Program-made: the position numbers and the translations under genes
Shown here: piece after piece, positions 43,340-51,465 of the stretch
How positions within the stretch are numbered: position 1 is the first letter of the stretch
Layout of the letters: every line of letters begins with the position of its first letter
The notes under the pieces: model-generated
Told to the model about the DNA's origin: nothing
What the model saw: the letters and a program-made list of their open reading frames with translations, nothing else
Databases searched by the model: none
Assembly (NCBI GenBank): GCA_963736575.1
Contig: CAVTPD010000003.1
Location: 1,364,001-1,428,000 of the forward strand
DNA length: 64,000 nt
Direction of reading: 5' to 3'
Source of the DNA: CAVTPD01 sp963736575
GTDB lineage: Bacteria; Bacteroidota; Bacteroidia; Cytophagales; JAAEPT01

Positions 43340-44647
43340 ATGGCAAATATATTGGCAATTGTGGGAAGGCCAAACGTTGGGAAATCTACATTTTTCAACC
43401 GTTTGGTAGGAGAGAGAAAAGCCATTATGGATAACGAAAGCGGTATTACCCGTGACCGTCACTACGGTAGAGCCGAGTGGCAAGGGAAATATTTTACCGT
43501 TATTGATACAGGGGGTTACGTTACCAATTCGGACGATGTGTTTGAAAAAGCCATTAGAGACCAAGTGCAGTTGGCCTTAGACGAAGCTACTGTTATTGTT
43601 TTTATGGTAAACTTACGCGACGGATTAACCGACATGGATAACGAGTTCGCTAATGTGTTAAGAAGGTCTAATAAACCGGTAATCATTGCGGCTAATAAAG
43701 CCGATACGCCCGATAAACATTTGTTTATTGCGGAATTCTACGCCATGGGTTTCGATACTATTTTGCCCTTGTCTTCGGCAAATGGTTCGGGTTCTGGTGA
43801 TTTATTAGACGAGGTGGCTAAACATTTTCCAGAGGAAGGTTTAGAAAATCCAGACGAGGGTATTCCAAGAATATCAATTGCAGGTAGACCAAACGTAGGT
43901 AAGTCGTCTTTTCTTAACGCTATTTTAGGTACCGAAAGAAGTATTGTGACCGACATTGCAGGAACAACCAGAGATTCCCTAAATGTGCGCTACAATATGT
44001 TTGGTAAAGACTTTATTATAGTTGATACTGCCGGTATTCGTAGAAAAGGGAAGATTAAAGAAGATGTAGAGTTTTATTCTACACTTCGTTCCGTTGCGGC
44101 TATTGAAAATTCGGACATCTGTATTCTTATTTTAGATGCTACAAAAGGTCTAGAATCACAGGATATTAATATTCTTAGAATTGCACAACAAAGTAATAAG
44201 GGTACTATTATCTTAGTGAATAAGTGGGACTTAATTGAAAAAGATACCAAAACCGCTTTAGAGTTTGAACACGAAATCAAACATAAATTAGCGCCACATA
44301 ATTACATTCCTATTGTTTTTGTGAGTGCGTTGACTAAACAAAGAATTCATAAAGCCTTAGAAGTTGCTATAGAGGTTTATGAAAACAGAAGCAAACGAAT
44401 TTCTACTTCCGAATTGAATGATGTTATGCTGAAGGAGATAGAAAACTATCCGCCGCCAGCTATAAAAGGAAAATATATTCGCATAAAGTATGTGACGCAA
44501 TTACCTATTGCGTATCCTGTGTTTGCGTTCTTTTGTAACCTGCCTCAGTACATTAAAGAGAGCTATACCAGGTACTTAGAAAATAAGCTTAGAAGTCACT
44601 TTGATTACACTGGCGTACCTATAAAGATCGTTTTTCGAAAAAAATAG
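43340..44647 (+). CDS. der: Ribosome biogenesis GTPase Der (EngA)
   Basis: Tandem-GTPase protein needed for 50S assembly. Two G domains are visible: GRPNVGKST with NKAD, and GRPNVGKSS with NKWD. A KH-like C-terminal domain follows (about 350-435, ending GVPIKIVFRKK). The 435-residue length is typical. Start ATG 43340 follows era by 13 bp, so they form an operon. Confidence 0.97.
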   Translation: MANILAIVGRPNVGKSTFFNRLVGERKAIMDNESGITRDRHYGRAEWQGKYFTVIDTGGYVTNSDDVFEKAIRDQVQLALDEATVIVFMVNLRDGLTDMDNEFANVLRRSNKPVIIAANKADTPDKHLFIAEFYAMGFDTILPLSSANGSGSGDLLDEVAKHFPEEGLENPDEGIPRISIAGRPNVGKSSFLNAILGTERSIVTDIAGTTRDSLNVRYNMFGKDFIIVDTAGIRRKGKIKEDVEFYSTLRSVAAIENSDICILILDATKGLESQDINILRIAQQSNKGTIILVNKWDLIEKDTKTALEFEHEIKHKLAPHNYIPIVFVSALTKQRIHKALEVAIEVYENRSKRISTSELNDVMLKEIENYPPPAIKGKYIRIKYVTQLPIAYPVFAFFCNLPQYIKESYTRYLENKLRSHFDYTGVPIKIVFRKK

Positions 44648-44677
44648 TGCATTGCTTCTTTTGAATAAATTATTAGT

Positions 44678-44685
44678 TATATTTG
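44678..44685 (+). promoter_or_regulatory. -7 box of Glu-rich lipoprotein gene
   Basis: TATATTTG matches TAnnTTTG exactly and is about 30 bp upstream of the ATG at 44717. A TTG lies 23 bp upstream of the box as a possible -33 element. Confidence 0.55.
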
Positions 44686-44716
44686 ATTGTTGTTGAACTA
44701 TAAAAATTATTTAATC

Positions 44717-44989
44717 ATGAGAAAAGTATTTTCTATCTTACTAGTAGGTGGTTTATTCACAATGTTCTCTTGCGGAAGCGCTTCTACTGAAAGCACTGCA
44801 GAGACTGAATCTATTGAAGAAACTTCTGAAGAAGCTGTAGAATCTGTTGAAGAAACTTCTGAAGAAGCTATTGAAGGTGTTGAAGAAACGTCTGAAGAAG
44901 CTACTGAAGAAATGGAAGAATCAACTGAAGAAGTTGAAGAAGAGTCTGCTGAAGAAGTAGAATCTATTGAAGAAGAAATTGCTGAGTAA
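44717..44989 (+). CDS. Glu-rich repeat lipoprotein
   Basis: Start chosen at ATG 44717 (MRKVFSILLVGGLFTMFSCGS), because the upstream residues of the longer frame lack a signal. The lipobox is MFSC. The mature part is almost purely Glu/Ser/Thr/Val/Ala with an 11-residue repeat of the type ESVEETSEEAV in at least three copies, so it should be an acidic unstructured surface or periplasmic tail. Function unknown. A perfect 12-bp terminator follows. Confidence 0.65.
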   Translation: MRKVFSILLVGGLFTMFSCGSASTESTAETESIEETSEEAVESVEETSEEAIEGVEETSEEATEEMEESTEEVEEESAEEVESIEEEIAE

Positions 44990-45011
44990 TTTTCTGTCTT
45001 TAAGACTTTAC

Positions 45012-45039
45012 AAAGAGCATTAAGTAATTAATGCTCTTT
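45012..45039 (+). terminator. Terminator after Glu-rich lipoprotein gene
   Basis: AAAGAGCATTAA (45012-45023) pairs perfectly with TTAATGCTCTTT (45028-45039), 4-nt loop, followed by a T-run. Strong rho-independent form. Confidence 0.85.
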
Positions 45040-45077
45040 TTTTATGCCTTTTTTAGGGTAGTAAATGCTGATCAAGA

Positions 45078-45677
45078 ATGGGTAAAGAGATATTTCAGAA
45101 ATACGTTCCGGCGGCAGCGGTAGATTATTGTTACCATTTGTGGCAAGACCTTAAATTCGATTTTATTGTTAGTAAATCCCGTTCTACCAAATTGGGTGAT
45201 TTCAGAAGTAATACCCAAACCCGAAAAACATCTGTTTCGGTAAACCATAATTTAAACGAATATCAGTTTTTGTTCACCTACATTCATGAAGTAGCGCATG
45301 CTGCCGTTTTTCAAAAATGGGAAAGAAAAGCAGAACCGCACGGCATAGAGTGGAAAACCACTTTTTCGAATTTAATGCAGCCCTTGTTTCAGTTAAAAGT
45401 GTTTCCTGAACCGCTGAATTTTTTGCTTCAGAAACACATGAGAAACGCCAAAGCTACTTATGGTACCGATTTAAAGCTTACTTTGGAATTCAGAAAATAC
45501 GACGAAAAACAAGCGGGTTTTGTGTTGTCGGATATTCCGGACGGATTTAATTTCAGTTATAAAGGAAATACCTACCAAAAGCTAAACACCAAACGTACCC
45601 GTGCTTTATGTATAAGAATGGCAGATTCTGCCAAGTTACTTTTCCCCTTAATGACGGAAGTTTTACCGTCTACTTAG
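45078..45677 (+). CDS. SprT-like zinc metalloprotease domain protein
   Basis: A 199-residue protein with the zinc-metallopeptidase motif H70-EVA-H74 (YIHEVAHAAVF) and a following GIEWKTTFSNLM segment, as in SprT/Spartan-type proteins. It lacks a signal peptide and is cytoplasmic. Whether it degrades DNA-protein crosslinks as Spartan does is not shown. It converges on the methyltransferase gene with 8 bp overlap. Confidence 0.85.
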   Translation: MGKEIFQKYVPAAAVDYCYHLWQDLKFDFIVSKSRSTKLGDFRSNTQTRKTSVSVNHNLNEYQFLFTYIHEVAHAAVFQKWERKAEPHGIEWKTTFSNLMQPLFQLKVFPEPLNFLLQKHMRNAKATYGTDLKLTLEFRKYDEKQAGFVLSDIPDGFNFSYKGNTYQKLNTKRTRALCIRMADSAKLLFPLMTEVLPST

Positions 45678-46440
45678 TAGCTATATAAAACAAATCAAAA
45701 CAGCCTTCCTTTGCCTGTGCAATTTGGTAGTCGTCCATTTTAATGCTTTTAACTAAAGAAGTATCCTCGTTCAATAATTTCTTGCGGTTTCTTCGGTTTA
45801 GATAATCGTAAGGGATTTGTAAAAGTTGTCTGGGTAAACGGTATTGAAGGTTAAAAACATCAAAACGGGTGATTTTACGTACCGAATTTTTGTTGTTTTC
45901 ATAGTAAGTCCTAATTTTTTCGTTCCCGAAAACACCTTTAGCATCTACTTCAGAAAAAGTATTCTTTAATAAATCAATTAGTTCCTGAATGGTGTATTCT
46001 CTAACATGCCATGGGTTACGCGTAATGGACATGGGTTTGTTGGGAGTGGTAACTATAAGTTTGCCACCGGGCTTTAACACACGGTGGATTTCTTCTACAA
46101 ATAACTTGTCGTTTTCTATGTGTTCAATTACCTGAAACGTAACTACGAAGTCGTATTTATTGTCTTCAATCCCTGTAAAAGGAGGGACCGTCATTTCTAA
46201 GAAGTTGAAATTTGGGATTTCCTTTTGTAATTCTGGTTTAGCATACTTGTCTATAGAAGTATAAGAAATACATTGCGGAGCCAATAATTTAGCGCCGTAA
46301 CCTTCTCCGCAGCCAATCTCAAGCACGTTTCCGCGTACAATTTTTGCCGCTTCTACATAGGCCAATAAACTCCTTTGGAATACATAATTGTCGGATGCAT
46401 CGGTATCTGAAACTCTTTCTGCTGTCTGGAAAACACTCAT
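45670..46440 (-). CDS. Class I SAM-dependent methyltransferase
   Basis: A 256-residue protein with the SAM-binding motif VLEIGCGEGYG (motif I, about residue 40), the acidic turn YTSIDKYAKP (motif II) and DFVVTFQVIEHIEND (motif IV/V), then LKPGGKLIVTTPN. This is the Methyltransf_11/UbiE-like pattern. Substrate unknown; small-molecule or quinone-type methylation is typical of the group. It is downstream of prfA on the same strand (31 bp) and may share its transcript. Confidence 0.85.
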   Translation of the reverse strand: MSVFQTAERVSDTDASDNYVFQRSLLAYVEAAKIVRGNVLEIGCGEGYGAKLLAPQCISYTSIDKYAKPELQKEIPNFNFLEMTVPPFTGIEDNKYDFVVTFQVIEHIENDKLFVEEIHRVLKPGGKLIVTTPNKPMSITRNPWHVREYTIQELIDLLKNTFSEVDAKGVFGNEKIRTYYENNKNSVRKITRFDVFNLQYRLPRQLLQIPYDYLNRRNRKKLLNEDTSLVKSIKMDDYQIAQAKEGCFDLFYIATK

Positions 46441-46471
46441 CTTCTATAGTTTTAAAAATATATACTAGAAA

Positions 46472-47542
46472 TTAACCTTCGCCTTCTTTTAGACGTTCTG
46501 CATTTTCGGCAATTCGTAAGGCCTCTACAAAAGCACCTAGTTCACCACTTAAAACCGCATTAAGGTTGTGTGTAGTTAGATTAATTCTGTGATCGGTTAC
46601 TCTACTTTGCGGGAAATTGTAGGTTCTAATTTTATCGGAACGGTCACCGCTACCCACCAAAGATTTACGGGCGGCACTAATTTCAGAATTTTGTTTGCTT
46701 AATTCTGCTTCGTATAAACGAGATCTAAGAACGGTTAAAGCCGTGTCGTAATTGGCGTGTTGTGAACGTCCGTCTTGGCAAGCTACTACCGTATTGGTAG
46801 GCAAATGCGTTAAACGAACTGCCGATTCCGTTTTGTTTACGTGCTGTCCACCTGCACCAGAAGCTCGGTAGGTGTCTTTTTTAATGTCGGACATGTTAAG
46901 TTGGAAGTCAATTTCTTCTACTTCTGGTAAAACTGCCACACTGGTTGCCGACGTATGTACTCTGCCTTGGGATTCTGTAGCCGGAACACGTTGTACACGA
47001 TGTACACCCGACTCAAACTTCATTTTTCCATATGCTTTGTCGCCTTCAATGTTTACCACAATCTTACTGTAACCACCGGCAGAACCTTCTACATAATCCG
47101 AAATAGAAAATTTCCAATTTTGCTCTTCGGCATAGCGTTGGTACATTCTTAATAAATCACCGGCAAACAAAGCCGATTCATCACCACCGGCGCCAGCTCT
47201 AATTTCAAGAATACAGTTTTTATCGTCGTTAGGATCTTTAGGGATCAACAGTTGTTTCACTTCGTTTTCCAACTGATCTTTTTGTGGGTCTAGTTCTTCT
47301 AGCTCCGTTTTGGCCATTTCCCTAAATTCTTCATCCTTTTCAGTTTTCAGAACTTCTTTGGCATTTTTAATATTGTCAAGCACCAATTGGTACTCGTGAA
47401 ATTTATCTACAATTTCTTTAAGGTCACTGTATTCTTTGTTCAACGCAGAAAAGCGTTTCATGTCCGAAACAGTTTCTGGAAGAACCAATAATTCTCCAAC
47501 CTCTTCAAATCGTCTCTCTAATTCTTCTAGTTTCTCAAGCAT
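46472..47542 (-). CDS. prfA: Peptide chain release factor 1
   Basis: Terminates translation at UAA and UAG. The catalytic GGQ lies in GAGGQHVNKTESAVRLTHLP, and the PxT-type anticodon-like region is in the preceding beta domain. From ATG 47542 the product is about 356 residues, the normal length. The ATG at 47560 would add only LIEKS-like residues before the conserved MLEKLEELERRFEE. It is divergent from the lipoprotein/TonB operon. The absence of a frameshift site identifies RF1 rather than RF2. Confidence 0.95.
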   Translation of the reverse strand: MLEKLEELERRFEEVGELLVLPETVSDMKRFSALNKEYSDLKEIVDKFHEYQLVLDNIKNAKEVLKTEKDEEFREMAKTELEELDPQKDQLENEVKQLLIPKDPNDDKNCILEIRAGAGGDESALFAGDLLRMYQRYAEEQNWKFSISDYVEGSAGGYSKIVVNIEGDKAYGKMKFESGVHRVQRVPATESQGRVHTSATSVAVLPEVEEIDFQLNMSDIKKDTYRASGAGGQHVNKTESAVRLTHLPTNTVVACQDGRSQHANYDTALTVLRSRLYEAELSKQNSEISAARKSLVGSGDRSDKIRTYNFPQSRVTDHRINLTTHNLNAVLSGELGAFVEALRIAENAERLKEGEG

Positions 47543-47605
47543 AGACTTTTCTATCAGCATGCAAAGATAATAATTTTATCTGAGGGGGAAATTAGCTTCT
47601 AATCC

Positions 47606-47613
47606 TATATTTG
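47606..47613 (+). promoter_or_regulatory. -7 box of lipoprotein/TonB receptor operon
   Basis: TATATTTG is an exact TAnnTTTG and ends 23 bp before the ATG at 47637. It fits a short leader for the three-gene operon 47637-51428. Confidence 0.55.
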
Positions 47614-47636
47614 CACTCTGTCTAAAATTATTGGAA

Positions 47637-48101
47637 ATGAGAAGTTTAATTATACTGTTTTTGGGGTTCTTTTTATGGTCTTGTGAAGATGTTAAACATC
47701 CGGATATGGATGATACTATGCAAGAATTACAAAACCGAAAAATTGTTCGTTTATTAGATAGTGATATTGAAAGTCATGCGGGTGAGTTAGGTAGAATGTG
47801 TTTAAATAAACTTCAGGTGAAATCATTAGATTCGGTTCAGTTATATTTAGAAGAAGGAAATAAAGGCGTTTTAAAGCATGTGAGTTCTAAAGAAGAGGCT
47901 GTTCTTTCGGTTGAGAAATTAGTTTGGGAAGCGTATAAGTACAGTTTAGACAACAATTTACCTTTAGATATGAATTTGCAAAAAACGGCAGAAGGTAATT
48001 TTATTATTAATGAACCAATATTAGAAAACTCTGTGTTGGTTGGCATGTGGAGCTTACAATTGAATAGAGAATACGTTGTACAGGATATTTCAAGAAACTA
48101 G
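47637..48101 (+). CDS. Lipoprotein of unknown function preceding TonB receptor
   Basis: A 154-residue lipoprotein from ATG 47637 (MRSLIILFLGFFLWSCED, lipobox LWSC). The mature part is helical with a short C-terminal beta region (VLVGMWSLQLNREYVVQD). No family recognised. Its 3' end overlaps the TonB receptor by 26 bp, which starts at TTG 48076, so translation of the receptor should depend on it. Likely a periplasmic partner of the receptor. Confidence 0.6.
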   Translation: MRSLIILFLGFFLWSCEDVKHPDMDDTMQELQNRKIVRLLDSDIESHAGELGRMCLNKLQVKSLDSVQLYLEEGNKGVLKHVSSKEEAVLSVEKLVWEAYKYSLDNNLPLDMNLQKTAEGNFIINEPILENSVLVGMWSLQLNREYVVQDISRN

Positions 48102-50463
48102 TCATATTTTAAGTTTTTTACTTTTACTGTTTTTAGTACTGTTCTGTTTTCAGGTTCAGGCTCAGAATACAGTTACTTTTTCGGGTACCATTAAGGATAA
48201 GAATTCTTCCGAAACATTGATTGGTACGGCTATTTATTTGTTAAAAGATTCAGTCCGTTACGGTACTGTGACCGATTTTGATGGTGATTTCTCAATGGAA
48301 GTCCCCAAAGGAAATTACTTATTGAAGATAGAATACATTGGGTTTTCTGCGATTAGGGATTCTATTCAGTTAAAATCAAATACCAAAAAAACATTTGCTA
48401 TGTTGCCCGATGTAATTACTACCAAAGAAGTGGTGGTAGTTGGTGAACGAAAACCGAGTACTACTGAAACCACTACCATGGGTGAAGTAGAACTAGAGTT
48501 GGAAGAAATTAAAAAACTACCAGCTTTTATGGGCGAGGTAGATGTTATTAAAACCTTGCAGTTATTGCCAGGCGTACAAGGTGGTGGCGAAGGCGGAACA
48601 GGTATTTATGTACGGGGTGGTAATGCCGATCAGAATTTAGTTTTGTTAGATGAAGCACCGTTGTATAGTGTGGGTCATATGTTTGGGTTTTTCTCTGTTT
48701 TTAATAGTGATGCCATATCATCTGTAAAGTTGTACAAAGGAAATATTCCCGCTTATCACAGCGGTAGACTTTCTTCTGTAATTGAATTTGAAGGTTCTGA
48801 AGGAAACGAAGACAGTCTTAGAGTTCGGGGTGGCGTTGGTTTAATTGCTTCCCGTTTAAGTGTAGACGGTCCTATTGTTAAAGACAAACTTCGGTTTTCT
48901 TTAGCTGGGCGTAGAAGTTATATTGATGTGCTAACAAGTCCGGTTGAAGTTCAAAAAGGACAATATGGAGTTCCGTATTCTTTTTATGATATCAATGCAA
49001 AACTGAATTATAAGGTTGACGATAAAAACGAGCTCTTCTGGTCAATTTATAATGGTAAAGATGGTTTTAATATAAAAGTATTTGACGGTAAACTAAAAGC
49101 CAAAGTTTGGTGGGGAAACACTGCTTCCACTATAGGTTGGAAACACAGTTTCTCAGACGATTTTAAATTAGATGCATTTTTAATTTACAACAACTTCCGT
49201 TTTGTATCTAATTCTGTTTTTGAAGGCTATGAAACCAATATAGATTCTCAATTAGAAGAATTTCATTTCAAACCACGTTTTCGCTACTATTTTTCAGATG
49301 AACACCGCTTAGACTTTGGTATAGTTCTTAGCCGTAGTAGTTATGTTCCAAGAGGTATTGGTGCTAAAAGCAATGAAGATGGAACGGTGTTTAATACTGG
49401 CCAAACCAATGCTAATTATCATGCCTTAACTACAGGGGTTTATATTTCGGACAAAAAAGATTGGTCTAAAAAATTCTCTTCTGAAGTAGGTCTAGCTGTA
49501 AATTATTACCACCAATTAGGGCCTTATACCTACTTAGAAAATGAAAATGGAGAACAAGTAGAGCAGCAATACGGTAAAAATGAAATAGTAGCTTCTTACC
49601 CTTCTTTTGAACCTAGAATTGGCTTAAAGTATTCCTTAGATTCGGTTTCGTCTGTGAAAGCATCGTTTGCTGTAACCACCCAATTTGTACATCAGGTTTC
49701 TCTTTCAGGAAATAGCTTGCCTTTTGATATTTGGGTCCCAAGCAGCAAAAAAATACCCGTGCAGCGTGGTGATCAATATTCGTTAGGATATTACCGCGAT
49801 TTTAAAGAACAAATGTTTACTTCTTCCGTTGAGGTCTACTACCGAAGAATGAGGAATCAATTATCTTACAGAGATAATTATGTACCAACTTTAAGTGGAG
49901 ATTTTGAGGATGATTTTGCAGTGGGGAAAGGTACTTCTTATGGTCTTGAATTCTTCTTCCAGAAAAACATAGGTAAATTAAAAGGGTGGGTATCTTATAC
50001 GCTTGCTAAAACCGATAGAACATTTAAAGAGATTAATGAAGGCAAAACTTTTCCTTTCCGTTACGATAGAAGACATAACCTTTCCGTTGTTGCTAGTTAT
50101 GATGTAAATGATCACTGGACTTTAGGGGCTAATTTTGTGTATTCAAGCGGTATTGCCACCACCATAGAAGTAAACCGGTATTTTATTGAAGGGAATGTAA
50201 TTTCTGAATACGGCCCAAAAAATAGTTACCGTTATCCAGCATATCACCGAATGGATGTATCGGCAACTTACAGTGCTAATAAAGGAAAACGGGTAAAATC
50301 CAGTTGGGTATTTGCTATATACAACGTATACTACCGTAAAAATCCATACCTAATTTATGTTAATCCAGAAGAAAATATAAAAGATGCCCAATTAGAAGTT
50401 CAGCCTAGTATGATTTATCTCTTTGGTATTTTGCCTTCTGTAACATGGAACTTTGCTTTTTAA
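48076..50463 (+). CDS. TonB-dependent outer-membrane receptor
   Basis: A 795-residue receptor. A signal peptide (about 1-30) is followed by a carboxypeptidase-like regulatory domain (VTFSGTIKDKNSSETLIGTA, residues about 33-110), then the plug (VDVIKTLQLLPGVQGGGEGGTGIYVRGG) and a 22-strand barrel ending GILPSVTWNFAF with the terminal Phe. The apparent start is TTG at 48076, with no ATG upstream of the signal sequence, and it overlaps the preceding gene. It lies just before a DUF4249 gene, a frequent pairing in Bacteroidota. Substrate unknown. Confidence 0.93.
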   Translation: MYRIFQETSHILSFLLLLFLVLFCFQVQAQNTVTFSGTIKDKNSSETLIGTAIYLLKDSVRYGTVTDFDGDFSMEVPKGNYLLKIEYIGFSAIRDSIQLKSNTKKTFAMLPDVITTKEVVVVGERKPSTTETTTMGEVELELEEIKKLPAFMGEVDVIKTLQLLPGVQGGGEGGTGIYVRGGNADQNLVLLDEAPLYSVGHMFGFFSVFNSDAISSVKLYKGNIPAYHSGRLSSVIEFEGSEGNEDSLRVRGGVGLIASRLSVDGPIVKDKLRFSLAGRRSYIDVLTSPVEVQKGQYGVPYSFYDINAKLNYKVDDKNELFWSIYNGKDGFNIKVFDGKLKAKVWWGNTASTIGWKHSFSDDFKLDAFLIYNNFRFVSNSVFEGYETNIDSQLEEFHFKPRFRYYFSDEHRLDFGIVLSRSSYVPRGIGAKSNEDGTVFNTGQTNANYHALTTGVYISDKKDWSKKFSSEVGLAVNYYHQLGPYTYLENENGEQVEQQYGKNEIVASYPSFEPRIGLKYSLDSVSSVKASFAVTTQFVHQVSLSGNSLPFDIWVPSSKKIPVQRGDQYSLGYYRDFKEQMFTSSVEVYYRRMRNQLSYRDNYVPTLSGDFEDDFAVGKGTSYGLEFFFQKNIGKLKGWVSYTLAKTDRTFKEINEGKTFPFRYDRRHNLSVVASYDVNDHWTLGANFVYSSGIATTIEVNRYFIEGNVISEYGPKNSYRYPAYHRMDVSATYSANKGKRVKSSWVFAIYNVYYRKNPYLIYVNPEENIKDAQLEVQPSMIYLFGILPSVTWNFAF

Positions 50464-51428
50464 TGAAACGAATTATTGAAATAGCCTTATGGAGTGTTTT
50501 ACTCTCTTTTTCTGCTTGTCAGGAAAAATTAGACGGTTTAAACTTGCCCCATGTAGATCAAAAATACGTGGTAGAAGGTTATATAGAACAAGGACTCCCG
50601 CCCGTAGTTATAATAACGGAATCACAACCTTATTTAGATCCTATAAATGCCGAAACAGTTACTGCTTCTTTTGTTTCGGGAGCAGATGTGTATGTTTCCG
50701 ACGGTTCTAATACCTATAAATTACAAGAATATTCACTTCGGTTTATTTTAGATACGCTCTCTATAATTACTGGTAATGCTATTTCGGTAGAATCCTTGGC
50801 GTCTCAATTCGGAATTGTGGGTAACGTAGATCAATTTAATCCAGGTTTTTATACCACGTTCGATTTTTTTGGTCAGCTAGAAACCCAATACGATCTTTTA
50901 GTAAATGTTGAAGGGTATGAAATGACGGCTACCACTTACATGCCGGCTTTAGATCCTGTAGATTCTTTGTGGGTAGAGCCACATCCTAATCCAGAAAAAG
51001 CAGATGAGCTGGTGCAGCTTTATGTGAAATATACCGACACTAAAGGGGTGAGCAATCAAATTAGGTATTTTACCCAACGGAATTTTGAACCCTTTTATCC
51101 GCCCTTGTTTAATTCTATTTTTAACGACGAAGATATTTTTCTCTTAGACGGAGAATCCATAACCATACCTATGGAGAGGGGGTGGTTTAGGTACAACACC
51201 GAAATAGATTTTGATGAATTTCTGTATTTCGAAAAAGGAGATACCATCCGTTTACGCTGGTGCGCTATTGATAGAGCGCATTACGATTTCTGGAGCACCT
51301 TAGAATTTGCACGTGGCCAACAAGGGAATCCATTTGGTAGACCCACTAATATAAAGTCAAATATTAATGGTGGTTTAGGTATTTGGGGGGCTTACGCCGC
51401 TAGTTATGAAACGCTGTTGACGGATTAA
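50463..51428 (+). CDS. DUF4249 lipoprotein
   Basis: From ATG 50463 (MKRIIEIALWSVLLSFSACQEKL) a 321-residue lipoprotein (lipobox FSAC). The body contains the early-strand landmark KYVVEGYIEQGLPPVVIITESQPYL, typical of DUF4249, and ends with the pattern FARGQQGNPFGRPTNIKSNINGGLGIWGAY (quoted up to the conserved GGLGIWGAY). Its start shares one base with the receptor stop (TAATG), so it is coupled. DUF4249 proteins accompany TonB receptors and probably cap or assist them in the periplasm or outside. Confidence 0.88.
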   Translation: MKRIIEIALWSVLLSFSACQEKLDGLNLPHVDQKYVVEGYIEQGLPPVVIITESQPYLDPINAETVTASFVSGADVYVSDGSNTYKLQEYSLRFILDTLSIITGNAISVESLASQFGIVGNVDQFNPGFYTTFDFFGQLETQYDLLVNVEGYEMTATTYMPALDPVDSLWVEPHPNPEKADELVQLYVKYTDTKGVSNQIRYFTQRNFEPFYPPLFNSIFNDEDIFLLDGESITIPMERGWFRYNTEIDFDEFLYFEKGDTIRLRWCAIDRAHYDFWSTLEFARGQQGNPFGRPTNIKSNINGGLGIWGAYAASYETLLTD

Positions 51429-51430
51429 AA

Positions 51431-51461
51431 AGATCAGGGATCCTCCAAGGATCCCCGATCT
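51431..51461. terminator. Bidirectional terminator stem
   Basis: AGATCAGGGATCC (51431-51443) pairs with GGATCCCCGATCT (51449-51461), one mismatch, 5-nt loop. It separates the convergent DUF4249 gene and T9SS protein gene. No clear long T-run. Confidence 0.6.
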
Positions 51462-51465
51462 AAAT

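Noticed and set aside
44771..44989. CRISPR-like array from the repeated GAAGAAACTTCTGAAGAAGC blocks
   Set aside because: The repeats are in frame, encode an acidic lipoprotein and have no unique spacers.
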